A stretch of DNA of 64,000 nt from Chitinibacter tainanensis DSM 15459. GTDB taxonomy: Bacteria > Pseudomonadota > Gammaproteobacteria > Burkholderiales > Chitinibacteraceae. This document shows, in pieces, positions 1-9,098 of this stretch. The position numbers and the translations under genes are program-made. The stretch lies in the NCBI RefSeq assembly GCF_000429785.1, contig NZ_AUCN01000018.1:1-64000 (forward strand). The letters run 5' to 3'. Numbering within the stretch: the stretch's first letter is position 1; the number at the start of each line of letters is the position of its first letter. The notes under the pieces were generated by a model that was not told the DNA's origin, ran no database searches, and was given only the letters and a program-made list of their open reading frames with translations.

Positions 1-3000
1 AGCAACTCAAAGCGGCTGCCACGCTCACAGATAGCATCACCGTCAGCAGTGCCGATGGCACCAGCCACACCATTACCGTTACGATCACCGGCAGCAACGA
101 CGCGCCGGTGCTGCAAGCACAAACGCAAGCCGTGACCGAAGACGGTGCGCAGCTCACCGGCCAGATGGTCGCGACCGATGTCGATACCGGCGATACGCAA
201 ACCTTCAGTCTCGCCAACGCGGTTGATGGTTTCACGCTGAATGCCGATGGCAGCTACAACTTCGATCCAAGCCACGCCAGTTATCAGCATCTGGCTGCCG
301 GGCAGACGCAGGATGTGATCATCCCGATCACGGTGACCGATAGTGCGGGTGCGACCAGCACGCAAAACCTCACCATCACCGTCACCGGCACCGCCGATGG
401 CCCGCAGGTGATGGCCGGCACGGCCGCGACGGCTGCGGATCTGGGCACTTTGGCGGAGGACACGCCACGCCTCTTTACCGAGGCGGAACTGCTGCAAGCC
501 GTTGGAGCTAGCGATGGCGGCGACGGCAGCAGTCTGCACATCGTTGCTGGCTCACTGAGTTCAGCACATGGCACGTTCAGTGGCGATGCCGCGCATGGCT
601 ACACCTTCACCCCGGCTGCCAACTTCAGCGGTCAGGATGTAGAGCTGCGCTTCGATGTGAGTAGCGGCGGCTTAACCCAGACGGCCTTCGGCCAGCTGGA
701 CATCACGCCGGTGGCCGATACGCCGATCTTCCAGACCGGCGCGACACAGACCGCCGATTTCCAGAGTATCCGCGTGGGTGGCCTTGGCCGATCCATGATT
801 GACCCCGTCAGCGAGGGCTGGCAGGCCGGACAAGCCGCGGGAGTAGAGCTGGGGCTTGATACCATGTACCAGGGGCTGGATCCCAACAACCAGGTGGTTC
901 AGCTGATGGCCGGCTCATCGGGTGTGCTGTACCGCGACATCACGACCACGGCCGGACAGCGCCTGCAGTTTGACTTTGATCTGGCTGGGCGTCCCGGCAT
1001 GGCGTCCGCAGCCTTGGAGTTGGTGTGGGAGGGCAAGGTGATCGATACCCTGACGCCTTCCAACGGGGTCTTCCATCTGGAACACCACAGCTACGATCTC
1101 CTGGCCAGTGGCGGCATTTCCCGGCTGGAGCTACGGGCCACTGGCGCAAGTAATGCATGCGCAATCTTAGACAATCTGGCTGTGGGGCCAGCACCGCTAA
1201 GCGCCTTGGTCGACCACGAACTACGTCTTGGGCTGCCCGAAATGGCCCACCTGACGGATACCGACGGCAGCGAGGTGCTGGCCTTTGTGGTGGGCGGCCT
1301 GCCGCTGGGCTTCACTCTGACCGACGGGGTACACAGCGTTACCATCAGCACGGCCGGTCAGCTGGTCGAGACGGCCGGTTGGAATCAGGATGTTTTGGCG
1401 GTGCGCCCACCGCAAGGCTTTGCTGGTGACCTGACGCTGCGCGTGTTGGCCTACGCCCAGGAAACCGCCAGCCAGCAGTGGTCCACGCCGGTTGAGCAGT
1501 CTTTGCGCCTGTCGTTCGAGCGCTTGGTCGTGCCTGAGGATACGCCGCAGACCTTCAGCGAAGCCAAGCTGCTGGCACTGTCTGGCGTTATGCCGGTCAC
1601 AGGCGAGAACCTGAGCCTCAGCGATGTGCAGGTCGATCCGACTTACGGCCACTTCAGCCACAACGCCGACGGCAGCTGGACCTTCACACCGGCGGCCAAT
1701 GTCAATGCCGACCAGGTGCCGTTCACCGTGACCGTCAGCGGTGGTAGCCAGCCGGTTAGTGCTGCGCTGCAACTGAGCATCACCCCGGTCAATGACGCGC
1801 CGGTGCTGGCGGCGGCGACGGCAGTTACCCATGACGGCGACCCTGTGTTCCACGGCCAGCTGCATGCCAGCGATGTGGATACCAGCGACACCCTCAGCTA
1901 CAGCCTGGCGCACCCTGTCGATGGTCTGACGCTGAATGCCGACGGCAGCTACAGCTTCGACCCGCGCCATCCCAGCTACCAGCATATCGCCGCAGGACAC
2001 ACCGAACACCTGGTTATTCCGGTGACGGTCACCGACAGCGCCGGGGCCACCAGCAGTGCCAATCTGACCATCATCCTTGGCGGCACCAATGACGGTGCGG
2101 TGATCGCCGGCCGCGATTACGGCGCGGTGATGGAGGACTTCCAGGTCAATGCGGCGGGTAGGCTGGAGTTTCAGGGAGCGCTGACCATTCATGATCCGGA
2201 TGATGGCCAAGCCAAGTTCCAGCCGGAAAATGCCGTGGCCACCGCCTATGGCCGCTACACCATCGACCAACAGGGGAATTGGCTCTACACGGCGGACAAC
2301 GCGCTGGAGGCGATCCAGAAACTCAAGAATGGCGAGCATCTGACCGACCGCTTCACCGTGCACAGTGCAGACGGCACCGCGCACGACATCGAAATCACCA
2401 TCCAGGGCGTGGACGATGCGCCTGTCTTCGTGCCCCATGCCGGCCCGGTGCGCTCGGACGATATGTTCGAGATGATCGGCCACGCCTTGTCGAACGCCGA
2501 TCCGTACTACCAGTACCTGTCGGACATGATCCTGACTGGCCGGGACCCGGCTCCCTTTGACCGGGCTCAGGTGCGCATCAACGGTGCCGGTGTGGCTCTG
2601 ATTGGCCCGGACGGTCACGTGGATAAACAGTACCTCACTTACGCGGGGCGCACGGATGTGCCGATCATGGACATCATCAACTGGCACGCCAAAGGCCCGG
2701 GCTACCAGGTGGTGTTCACCGACAATACGGCCTCAGCGGTGCTGGTCTCGGCTCACAACACCAACAACCCTGGTGGCTTGTCCGGGCACTACCCCTACAC
2801 CAGCCTGCTGCTGCATCCAGAGGAGAGGGCTTCGGCGCTCTATCCGGTGATGCATGAGGTGGCCGCCGCCAGTGGCGGCGCGGCGGTACAGGGGGCGGTG
2901 GCCATGCCGCCTGCGATGGCGCCCGAACTCTTCGACGGCGGCCATGTGGTGGAGGATAGCGGCCTGCTGGTCACCGGCTTTATCGAGGTCAAGGACGCCG

Positions 3001-6000
3001 ACGCCGGTCAGTCCAGCATGCAGCCGCAGACTGGCACCGCCACCCATTACGGCCGCTTCAGCATTGATGCCAACGGCGACTGGGTCTACCAGCTCGATAA
3101 CAGCCGTACCGAGGTGCAGCAGCTCACCGATGGCCAGACCTTGGTTGATACCATCACCGTGCACAGCGCGGACGGCACCGCGCATGAGGTGAACGTCACC
3201 ATCCACGGCCAGAACGACGGCGCGGTGATTGCCGGCACCGACAGCGGCACGGTGGTCGAGGACCATCACGTCACGTCGGCCGGCACCATTGTGGCCAAGG
3301 GCCAACTGACGGTGACGGATGCCGACGCTGGCCAGGCCGCCTTCGTGGCGCAGAACGATATCGCCACCCAGTACGGCCATTTCAGCCTGGCGGCGGACGG
3401 CCACTGGACCTATACGGTGGACAACAGTCGCGCTGATATCCAGGCGCTGCAGCCCGGTGGCACGCCCGGCGAGACGGCCGATGTGTCTCAGGCGCTGGCG
3501 CAGACCCTGGCGCAATCCCAGGAGGCTGGGTTCAAGGCCGTGGCCCAGGCGCTGTCACAGGGGCAGCCCGGTGCCGTGGCTGGCGTGCTGGACCTGAGCA
3601 TCCAGGGCGCGGCCATCGTGCTCAGCGGCCCGGCCGGTACCCAGCCGGTGGTCTATGCGATGGATGCCAATGGCCGTTCGACCATCGGTGTGGACGAATT
3701 GCTCAGTTGGCTGCACCAGGGCAAGGGCTATGAGCTGCATCTGCAGGGCATGCAGAGCGATGTGCAGGTGTTCGTGCATGACCGTGGCGATGCGGCCGAT
3801 CTGCATGCGCTACCGCAGAGTGCGGCCACGGATCTGGCCAACCCGGCGAACAGCGCCCAGCACCTGGCGCTGAGCTGGCATATCGCTCCGCTACCAGCGG
3901 AGCTCAGCGAAACCGTCACCGTGCGCAGTGTAGACGGTACCGAGCACACCATTAATCTGAGTATCTTCGGCACGGCGGAAAACGCGCTCATTGCCGGGGT
4001 CGATACCGGCAGCGTCACCGAGGATGCCCATGTCACCGGCGCCGGCATGATCCAGACCCATGGCAAACTCAGCATTCAGGATCCCAATGCCGGGCAATCC
4101 GCCTTCAGCGCGGTGCACCAGGTGGCGGGCCAGTACGGGCAGCTGTCGCTGGAAGCCGATGGTCAGTGGACCTACACCGCCAACAACAACAGCGCCGCGC
4201 TGAATGCGCTGAACAAAGGCCAGTCCGGGCTGGAGACCTTCGTCATCAAGAGCGTGGATGGCACGGCACACAGCATCAACATCACGGTTCACGGTGCGGA
4301 CGAGAAGCCCGACCTCTGGCCCGAGATAGCCCGCAACCTCCGGGCTCAGAGCGGCGGCGATACGCGCGGCTACCACGTTATTGCCGATCGTGTTGCGGCC
4401 GGCGATTCTGCGGGCTTGACCAACGTGGTCATGAATGTGTTCAACGGCAAGCCCACCCTGGTCGATGCCAGCGGCCATGTGCTGCATACCTTTGACCGCT
4501 ACAACAACTTCTGGGGTTACTACGTGCCCATGAATGAGCTGGCCAATCAGCTCAAGGCGCACCCAGGGGCCATGCTGGTGTTGCAGGGCCAGGTGGGTGG
4601 CAGCGCCAGCTACTACTTCCACGACGGCGATAACGAGATGCAGCTGAACTTCCAGGGCGCCTATCGCTACAAACCGGCAGACAGCCCGATGGGCAGTCTG
4701 CCGATTTGCGGCCTTCCTGTTGCTGGCGGTAGTTCGCAGGCCAACACGGCCGCCCAGCTTGGCGGCGCAGACAGTGGCAGCGTGCTGGCCGATGGCAATG
4801 CGCACTTGCAGACTCAGGGGCATTTGACGGTGCTAGATGCCGATGGTGGCCAGGCACACTTCAAGGCCGAGGGCCATCTGCAAGGGCGCTACGGGCATTT
4901 CTCTATCGACGAGCAGGGTAGCTGGCACTACCAGGCCGATGGCCACCAGTCCTCGCTGCAGGGGCTGTCCGCTGGCCAGCAGCTCGTGGACAGCGTCACG
5001 GTTCACAGTGCGGACGGCACGGCCCATCAGCTCAATGTGCACCTGTTCGGCGGTGGCGCGGTGGCGGTGATCGGCATGGCCGATGTGCATACTAATTTCG
5101 AAAGCCAAGCTGTGGCTGCTGCCGGTTACGAGTTTGTGAACCCGGGTCGCTGGGACTGGCAAAGCGACCGCAGCGGCGGCGTGGAGCTGGGCGCGGAGCG
5201 CCTCTATGGCGGCGCTAGCGGCAGCAGCAACCAGATTGTTGAGCTGGTGGCAACTGCCGGGCATCCGGATAATTTGTACCGCGTCGTCAGCACCGCGCCC
5301 GGCGAGAGCCTGCACTTTGCTTTCGATTTGGGCGGGCGCAATAACTATGCCGGCGCCACCGTCGAGGTGCTGTGGGACGGTAAGGTCATCGACACCATCA
5401 CCGCACCTGACAAGAGCTGGGGGCTGAGCCACCACAGTTATGATCTGATTGCCACTGGCACCGATTCGCGTCTGGAGCTGCGCACCCAGGCTGCTGATGG
5501 CAACCACCGTGTCATTCTTGATAACCTGGAACTGGTCAGCCAGCGGCTCAGTATGGTGAATCAGGACCTGCAGTTGCATGTGGATCGCAACTACCAGTTG
5601 GCCGATCCGCAGCCTGGTGAGCAATTGAGTTTGGATGTGAAGGGTTTGCCGGTGGGTTTTATCCTTACCGATGGCGTGCACAGCGCCACGGTGGCTACAG
5701 CCGGACAAGTGATCAACACTCAGGGCTGGGATCTACAAGCCCTGGCCGTGCGAGCGCCACAGGATTACACGGGCTCTCTGCAGATTCAACTCAGTGCACA
5801 TGCGGTGGATGCCGCCGGCCATGCCAGCGCCGCTGCTGGTGAGCAGGTGCTGCGCTTAGGTTTCGAGCGCCTAAGCGTGCAGGAGGATACCGCGCAAACC
5901 TTTAGCGCTGCCCGGTTGCTGGCCTTGTCCGGGCTGCAGTTGCCAGCAGGCGACAGTTATGCGCTGGCTGATGTTCAGGTGGACCCTGCTTTCGGGCACT

Positions 6001-7601
6001 TTAGCCACAATGCTGATAGCAGCTGGACTTTCACTCCGGCGGCCAATGTCTCAGCCGAGTCGGTGCCCATTACCCTGCAAATCAGCGGTGGCGCTCGGCC
6101 AGTAAATGCCAGCATGCAATTATCCATAACGCCGGCGAACGATGCGCCGGTCCTGTCAGCTCAGGCCCAGGCAATGATGGAGGATGCCCCGCTATTTAAT
6201 GGCCAGATGCAAGCGACGGACCCCGATGCTGGCGACATACTCAGCTTTGCCACCACGGCGAGCGTGGCCGGTTTTAGTCTGCAGGCTAACGGCCAATACA
6301 CGTTTAACCCTGGCGATGCGGCCTATCAGCATCTGGCAGCAGGGCAGACGCAGGATGTGGTGATTCCGGTGACTGTCACTGACAGGGATGGCTTGCATAG
6401 CACCCAGAACCTAACTATCCACCTGACGGGGCAAAACGATGCAGCCCAGATCACCGGTATCGATCACGGGCAATTGCAAGCTGGCGGCGCGATTAGCGCG
6501 GTAGGGCAGTTACAAATTAGCGACGCTGATAGCGGCCAGGCCGGATTTAAGGCCGAGCAGTTGGGCGGCAGCTACGGGCAGTTGGCCATCGACGCGCATG
6601 GGCAATGGAGCTATATGCTGGATGCCAGCAACACGCAGGTGCAGCAGCTGACGAACCAGCAGCAACTCACTGAGCAACTCAGCGTGCATGGGCTGGATGG
6701 TACGGCGCATAGCATCGAGATCGCGATTACCGGTCAGGCCGGGCAAAGCCCGCAAGTCAGTACCCCACAGCAAACGCCAAGTCAGTCTGCATTTGCCGGT
6801 GGCGATGTTTACAGCGGCATCGTTGCTTCGGTGCACGGCGCGGGTTATCAGTATCGTGAACTGGCCGCTGCGCTAGATCATGGCGATAACGCACCGTTTG
6901 CGAATCTGGAATTAAGTATTATGGGCTCGCATGTGCAAGTGCTTGATCAAGCTGGGCATGTCGTGCACAGCTTTGATCCGATTGGGGTTGATTACGCCGC
7001 CACCATGTCGATGAACGATGTGATGAGCTGGCACAAGCAAGGCTACGCCATTGTGGTGCACCAAGACAGCGGGCTAGCCACTACCGGCATGTGGTTACAC
7101 AATGCCGGTGATCCACACGCGATCAGTATCCATAATTCAGATGGTTCTGGCTCGAACGGCTGGGCCGATCAATGGACCTTTGGTCAGTTGCAATTACCCA
7201 CACCGGCGCCAGCGCCTGCTCCAGCACCTGCGCCCGATGCCTATGCCGCATTTGCCCAAGACACGCCCGATACGGATACATCGGCAGTCGATGTTCACGC
7301 TGGCGTAGATGTTTATCTGCAGCTAGCCAGTGCCGATCACAACACACCACCAGCCAATATCGAGGCAATACCACAAGGCGTGGGCGAATATTTGCAGCAT
7401 GCCGGGGTTGATATCCATACTGTAGCCATCAATCCAGTCGAGCCGATAGACATGCAACACGAGCATGCCGCAGCCATACCGCTCAGCGCGGATGACCAGC
7501 TTATGACCCCATTATCTGAAGACCATGCAACGTTGCTGGTGCCCAGTGATGATCATCAATACTTACCGCTGCCGGATGACCCGCAGCACCACGGAGTGTA
7601 A
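1..7601 (+). CDS. Giant VCBS-repeat adhesin-like protein, 3' part
   Basis: The reading frame is open from base 3 to the stop at 7599-7601, so the gene begins upstream; about 2,530 residues are visible. It is a mosaic of VCBS-type repeats: units with the pattern ADGSYxFDP then YQHLAAGQTQ then VTVTDSAGATS, and units with VxEDxxV, DADAGQA, YGHFS, DGxWTY and SADGTAH. Two beta-sandwich segments (about 755-1190 and 5090-5545) resemble DUF642/galactose-binding-like domains. Four copies of an unnamed module of about 100 residues are interspersed. The end is a Pro-Ala linker (about 7200-7235) and an Asp/His-rich tail. No RTX nonapeptide repeats (GGxGxDxxx) are seen. VCBS proteins are typically large exported adhesins, often type I secretion substrates, and the adjacent TolC-like gene supports that. 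The precise ligand and the retention mechanism are unknown. Confidence 0.85.
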   Translation, partial: QLKAAATLTDSITVSSADGTSHTITVTITGSNDAPVLQAQTQAVTEDGAQLTGQMVATDVDTGDTQTFSLANAVDGFTLNADGSYNFDPSHASYQHLAAGQTQDVIIPITVTDSAGATSTQNLTITVTGTADGPQVMAGTAATAADLGTLAEDTPRLFTEAELLQAVGASDGGDGSSLHIVAGSLSSAHGTFSGDAAHGYTFTPAANFSGQDVELRFDVSSGGLTQTAFGQLDITPVADTPIFQTGATQTADFQSIRVGGLGRSMIDPVSEGWQAGQAAGVELGLDTMYQGLDPNNQVVQLMAGSSGVLYRDITTTAGQRLQFDFDLAGRPGMASAALELVWEGKVIDTLTPSNGVFHLEHHSYDLLASGGISRLELRATGASNACAILDNLAVGPAPLSALVDHELRLGLPEMAHLTDTDGSEVLAFVVGGLPLGFTLTDGVHSVTISTAGQLVETAGWNQDVLAVRPPQGFAGDLTLRVLAYAQETASQQWSTPVEQSLRLSFERLVVPEDTPQTFSEAKLLALSGVMPVTGENLSLSDVQVDPTYGHFSHNADGSWTFTPAANVNADQVPFTVTVSGGSQPVSAALQLSITPVNDAPVLAAATAVTHDGDPVFHGQLHASDVDTSDTLSYSLAHPVDGLTLNADGSYSFDPRHPSYQHIAAGHTEHLVIPVTVTDSAGATSSANLTIILGGTNDGAVIAGRDYGAVMEDFQVNAAGRLEFQGALTIHDPDDGQAKFQPENAVATAYGRYTIDQQGNWLYTADNALEAIQKLKNGEHLTDRFTVHSADGTAHDIEITIQGVDDAPVFVPHAGPVRSDDMFEMIGHALSNADPYYQYLSDMILTGRDPAPFDRAQVRINGAGVALIGPDGHVDKQYLTYAGRTDVPIMDIINWHAKGPGYQVVFTDNTASAVLVSAHNTNNPGGLSGHYPYTSLLLHPEERASALYPVMHEVAAASGGAAVQGAVAMPPAMAPELFDGGHVVEDSGLLVTGFIEVKDADAGQSSMQPQTGTATHYGRFSIDANGDWVYQLDNSRTEVQQLTDGQTLVDTITVHSADGTAHEVNVTIHGQNDGAVIAGTDSGTVVEDHHVTSAGTIVAKGQLTVTDADAGQAAFVAQNDIATQYGHFSLAADGHWTYTVDNSRADIQALQPGGTPGETADVSQALAQTLAQSQEAGFKAVAQALSQGQPGAVAGVLDLSIQGAAIVLSGPAGTQPVVYAMDANGRSTIGVDELLSWLHQGKGYELHLQGMQSDVQVFVHDRGDAADLHALPQSAATDLANPANSAQHLALSWHIAPLPAELSETVTVRSVDGTEHTINLSIFGTAENALIAGVDTGSVTEDAHVTGAGMIQTHGKLSIQDPNAGQSAFSAVHQVAGQYGQLSLEADGQWTYTANNNSAALNALNKGQSGLETFVIKSVDGTAHSINITVHGADEKPDLWPEIARNLRAQSGGDTRGYHVIADRVAAGDSAGLTNVVMNVFNGKPTLVDASGHVLHTFDRYNNFWGYYVPMNELANQLKAHPGAMLVLQGQVGGSASYYFHDGDNEMQLNFQGAYRYKPADSPMGSLPICGLPVAGGSSQANTAAQLGGADSGSVLADGNAHLQTQGHLTVLDADGGQAHFKAEGHLQGRYGHFSIDEQGSWHYQADGHQSSLQGLSAGQQLVDSVTVHSADGTAHQLNVHLFGGGAVAVIGMADVHTNFESQAVAAAGYEFVNPGRWDWQSDRSGGVELGAERLYGGASGSSNQIVELVATAGHPDNLYRVVSTAPGESLHFAFDLGGRNNYAGATVEVLWDGKVIDTITAPDKSWGLSHHSYDLIATGTDSRLELRTQAADGNHRVILDNLELVSQRLSMVNQDLQLHVDRNYQLADPQPGEQLSLDVKGLPVGFILTDGVHSATVATAGQVINTQGWDLQALAVRAPQDYTGSLQIQLSAHAVDAAGHASAAAGEQVLRLGFERLSVQEDTAQTFSAARLLALSGLQLPAGDSYALADVQVDPAFGHFSHNADSSWTFTPAANVSAESVPITLQISGGARPVNASMQLSITPANDAPVLSAQAQAMMEDAPLFNGQMQATDPDAGDILSFATTASVAGFSLQANGQYTFNPGDAAYQHLAAGQTQDVVIPVTVTDRDGLHSTQNLTIHLTGQNDAAQITGIDHGQLQAGGAISAVGQLQISDADSGQAGFKAEQLGGSYGQLAIDAHGQWSYMLDASNTQVQQLTNQQQLTEQLSVHGLDGTAHSIEIAITGQAGQSPQVSTPQQTPSQSAFAGGDVYSGIVASVHGAGYQYRELAAALDHGDNAPFANLELSIMGSHVQVLDQAGHVVHSFDPIGVDYAATMSMNDVMSWHKQGYAIVVHQDSGLATTGMWLHNAGDPHAISIHNSDGSGSNGWADQWTFGQLQLPTPAPAPAPAPAPDAYAAFAQDTPDTDTSAVDVHAGVDVYLQLASADHNTPPANIEAIPQGVGEYLQHAGVDIHTVAINPVEPIDMQHEHAAAIPLSADDQLMTPLSEDHATLLVPSDDHQYLPLPDDPQHHGV
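755..2110 (+). repeat. Large intragenic repeat block, copy 1
   Basis: Order of segments: a DUF642-like sandwich, a segment with GLPLGFTLTDGVHS, a segment with EDTPQTFSEAKLLALSG, then a VCBS unit. The same order recurs at about 5090-6450. Boundaries are approximate and judged on the protein level. Confidence 0.75.
2448..2766 (+). repeat. Unnamed ~100-residue module, copy A
   Basis: It lies directly after a VCBS unit. Landmarks are APFDRAQVRINGAGVALIGP, then PIMDIINWHAKGPGYQVVF, then a terminal SAHN. It aligns by eye with copies B, C and D. I do not recognise the fold. Confidence 0.6.
3470..3795 (+). repeat. Unnamed ~100-residue module, copy B
   Basis: Landmarks are LDLSIQGAAIVLSGPAG, then GVDELLSWLHQGKGYEL, then VFVHDRGD. 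Here the module sits inside a VCBS unit, between its DNSRADIQAL segment and its VTVRSVDGTEH end, so it looks like an insertion into a repeat. Confidence 0.6.
4350..4640 (+). repeat. Unnamed ~100-residue module, copy C
   Basis: Landmarks are GYHVIADRVAAGDSAG, then LVDASGHVLHTFDRY, then VPMNELANQLKAHPGAMLVL, then YFHDGDN. It is the most diverged of the four copies. Confidence 0.55.
5090..6450 (+). repeat. Large intragenic repeat block, copy 2
   Basis: It has the same four-segment order as 755-2110, with GLPVGFILTDGVHS and EDTAQTFSAARLLALSG as the matching landmarks. The copies are clearly divergent, so the duplication is old or under diversifying change. Confidence 0.75.
6800..7115 (+). repeat. 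Unnamed ~100-residue module, copy D
   Basis: Landmarks are LELSIMGSHVQVLDQAGHVV, then SMNDVMSWHKQGYAIVV, then WLHNAGD. It is the last folded-looking unit before the Pro-Ala linker and C-terminal tail. Confidence 0.6.
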
Positions 7602-7604
7602 ATC

Positions 7605-8936
7605 ATGCGCAGAGCCACTTTAGGCATGCTGTTGCTGGTATTGAGTGGCTATCCGTCCTATGCCACGGCGCTGGATCTAAATGCAGCCTATCAGCTGGCC
7701 TTGCGCAATGACCCTGTGCTTGCGCAAGCACAGGCACGCCAAGAAGCGACGCAAACCAAACCGGCTCAGGCTCGCGCGGGTTTACTCCCTAATCTCAGCC
7801 TCTCTGGCGGGGCGTTTGCCAATCAGCAAAAGATTGAACAGCAAGGTAGTTTTGAGCGAGACCGGCATTTTGGCAGCTATTCATATGCACTCAATCTAAC
7901 CCAGCCCCTTGTACACGTCGGCAATTGGACTGCACTTGCGCAAAGTGAATTACAAGCCAATCAGGGTGATCTCACGCTGGCTGCAGCACGGCAAGATTTG
8001 ATCTTGCGTACCGCGCAGGCCTATTTTGAGCAACTACAGGCCCAAGAGCGGCTAGCCGCAGCCCAAGCCTATCTGCAAGCTGTGAATGGGCAACTCAACA
8101 CCACGCGGGAAGCTTTTCGCATCGGCACTGGCGTGAAAACCGATATGTTCGATGCCGAAACCCGCTCGCAGTTAGCGCAAACACAGCAAATTAGTAGCGA
8201 AAATGAGCTACAGCTTAAACAGCGCAAATTAGCCAACATCACCGGGCAATTCGAACCGCAGTTGTATGGCATTCGGCCCGGGTTTGAATGGCCACTGGAT
8301 AAGTTGCCGGGCTTGGAGCAATGGCTGGCAGCGGGGCAGGCTAATTTTCAATTACAAATCGATCAACTCAATCAGCAGATCGCCGAGTGGGAAATTCAGC
8401 GGCAACAGGCGCAACATTATCCCACGGTGGATCTGATCGCGACGGCAGGCCGTAATTCTGACCTCAGTAGCGGCCTCCGCGAGTGGACTGATAATCAACG
8501 CATCGGTATTCAAGTGTCGGTGCCGCTGTATCAAGGCGGTGAAGTGGCTGCCAAAACCACCGAAGCGGCAGCCAACGCGCGTGCGGCAACCCATGCGCTA
8601 GAAAACACCCGCCGCAGTGTAGAGTTAGAAATCCGTCAGGCCTATTGGCAGCTCACGCAGGGGGTGCGACAAATTGCTAGTTTGCGCCTAGCCCTGCGCG
8701 CTGCACGTGATGCCGAACAGACAACTCGCGATGCGTTTGCCATTGGTGTGCGCTTTAATCTTGATGTGCTCAACGCTCAAACCCAAGTCTTTAATACGCA
8801 GAGCGAGCTGATACGCATCAGTACAGACACCTTGCTCGCCTGGCTCAAGCTCAAGGCCATGACGGCGCAATTGTCTGAAGTGGATGTCCAAGCCATCAAT
8901 GCTTTTCTGCAACCCAGCACCACACTCAAACAATAA
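7605..8936 (+). CDS. TolC-family outer-membrane channel of a type I secretion system
   Basis: A 443-residue protein with an N-terminal signal peptide (hydrophobic stretch after MRRATLG, likely cleavage near ATA-LDL). Two outer-membrane efflux protein halves follow (about residues 25-220 and 235-430), rich in Gln/Ala helices. Landmarks are LPNLSLSG near the start, VPLYQGGEVAAKTTEAA in the second half, and FAIGVRFNLDVLNAQTQVFN near the end, all typical of the LapE/AggA/TolC group. It starts three bases after the VCBS gene stop, with GGAG upstream, so it is almost certainly co-transcribed. It probably forms the outer-membrane tunnel exporting the VCBS protein. The ABC transporter and membrane-fusion partners are not in this window and may lie upstream. 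Confidence 0.9.
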   Translation: MRRATLGMLLLVLSGYPSYATALDLNAAYQLALRNDPVLAQAQARQEATQTKPAQARAGLLPNLSLSGGAFANQQKIEQQGSFERDRHFGSYSYALNLTQPLVHVGNWTALAQSELQANQGDLTLAAARQDLILRTAQAYFEQLQAQERLAAAQAYLQAVNGQLNTTREAFRIGTGVKTDMFDAETRSQLAQTQQISSENELQLKQRKLANITGQFEPQLYGIRPGFEWPLDKLPGLEQWLAAGQANFQLQIDQLNQQIAEWEIQRQQAQHYPTVDLIATAGRNSDLSSGLREWTDNQRIGIQVSVPLYQGGEVAAKTTEAAANARAATHALENTRRSVELEIRQAYWQLTQGVRQIASLRLALRAARDAEQTTRDAFAIGVRFNLDVLNAQTQVFNTQSELIRISTDTLLAWLKLKAMTAQLSEVDVQAINAFLQPSTTLKQ

Positions 8937-9098
8937 AGTAGATGTGATTTGCTGCTGGGCTCATTTAAGCACGGTCAGCCTCACGGCTAAACAGATGTTC
9001 CTAAGCCCTAGCAAGTGATGCAAAGTCCGCAGCAGCCTAGTTCAACAGCTTCTGCTGCGCACCGAGGTCTACAGGCTTCAGCCAGATGCGTCGAGCGG

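Noticed and set aside
1221-2687. Long open frame (488 codons) antisense to the VCBS gene
   Set aside because: It lies wholly inside a gene with clear repeats, has no family features, and long antisense frames are common in GC-rich repeat DNA.
7605-8936. Assignment of the TolC-like gene to drug efflux
   Set aside because: It has no lipobox and is coupled to the VCBS gene; the drug-efflux channel of this window is the separate lipoprotein at 20780-22168.
8937-9098. Terminator between the TolC-like gene and the chemoreceptor gene
   Set aside because: Only loose inverted repeats (GCAGCAG with CTGCTGC around a long loop) and no T run were found.
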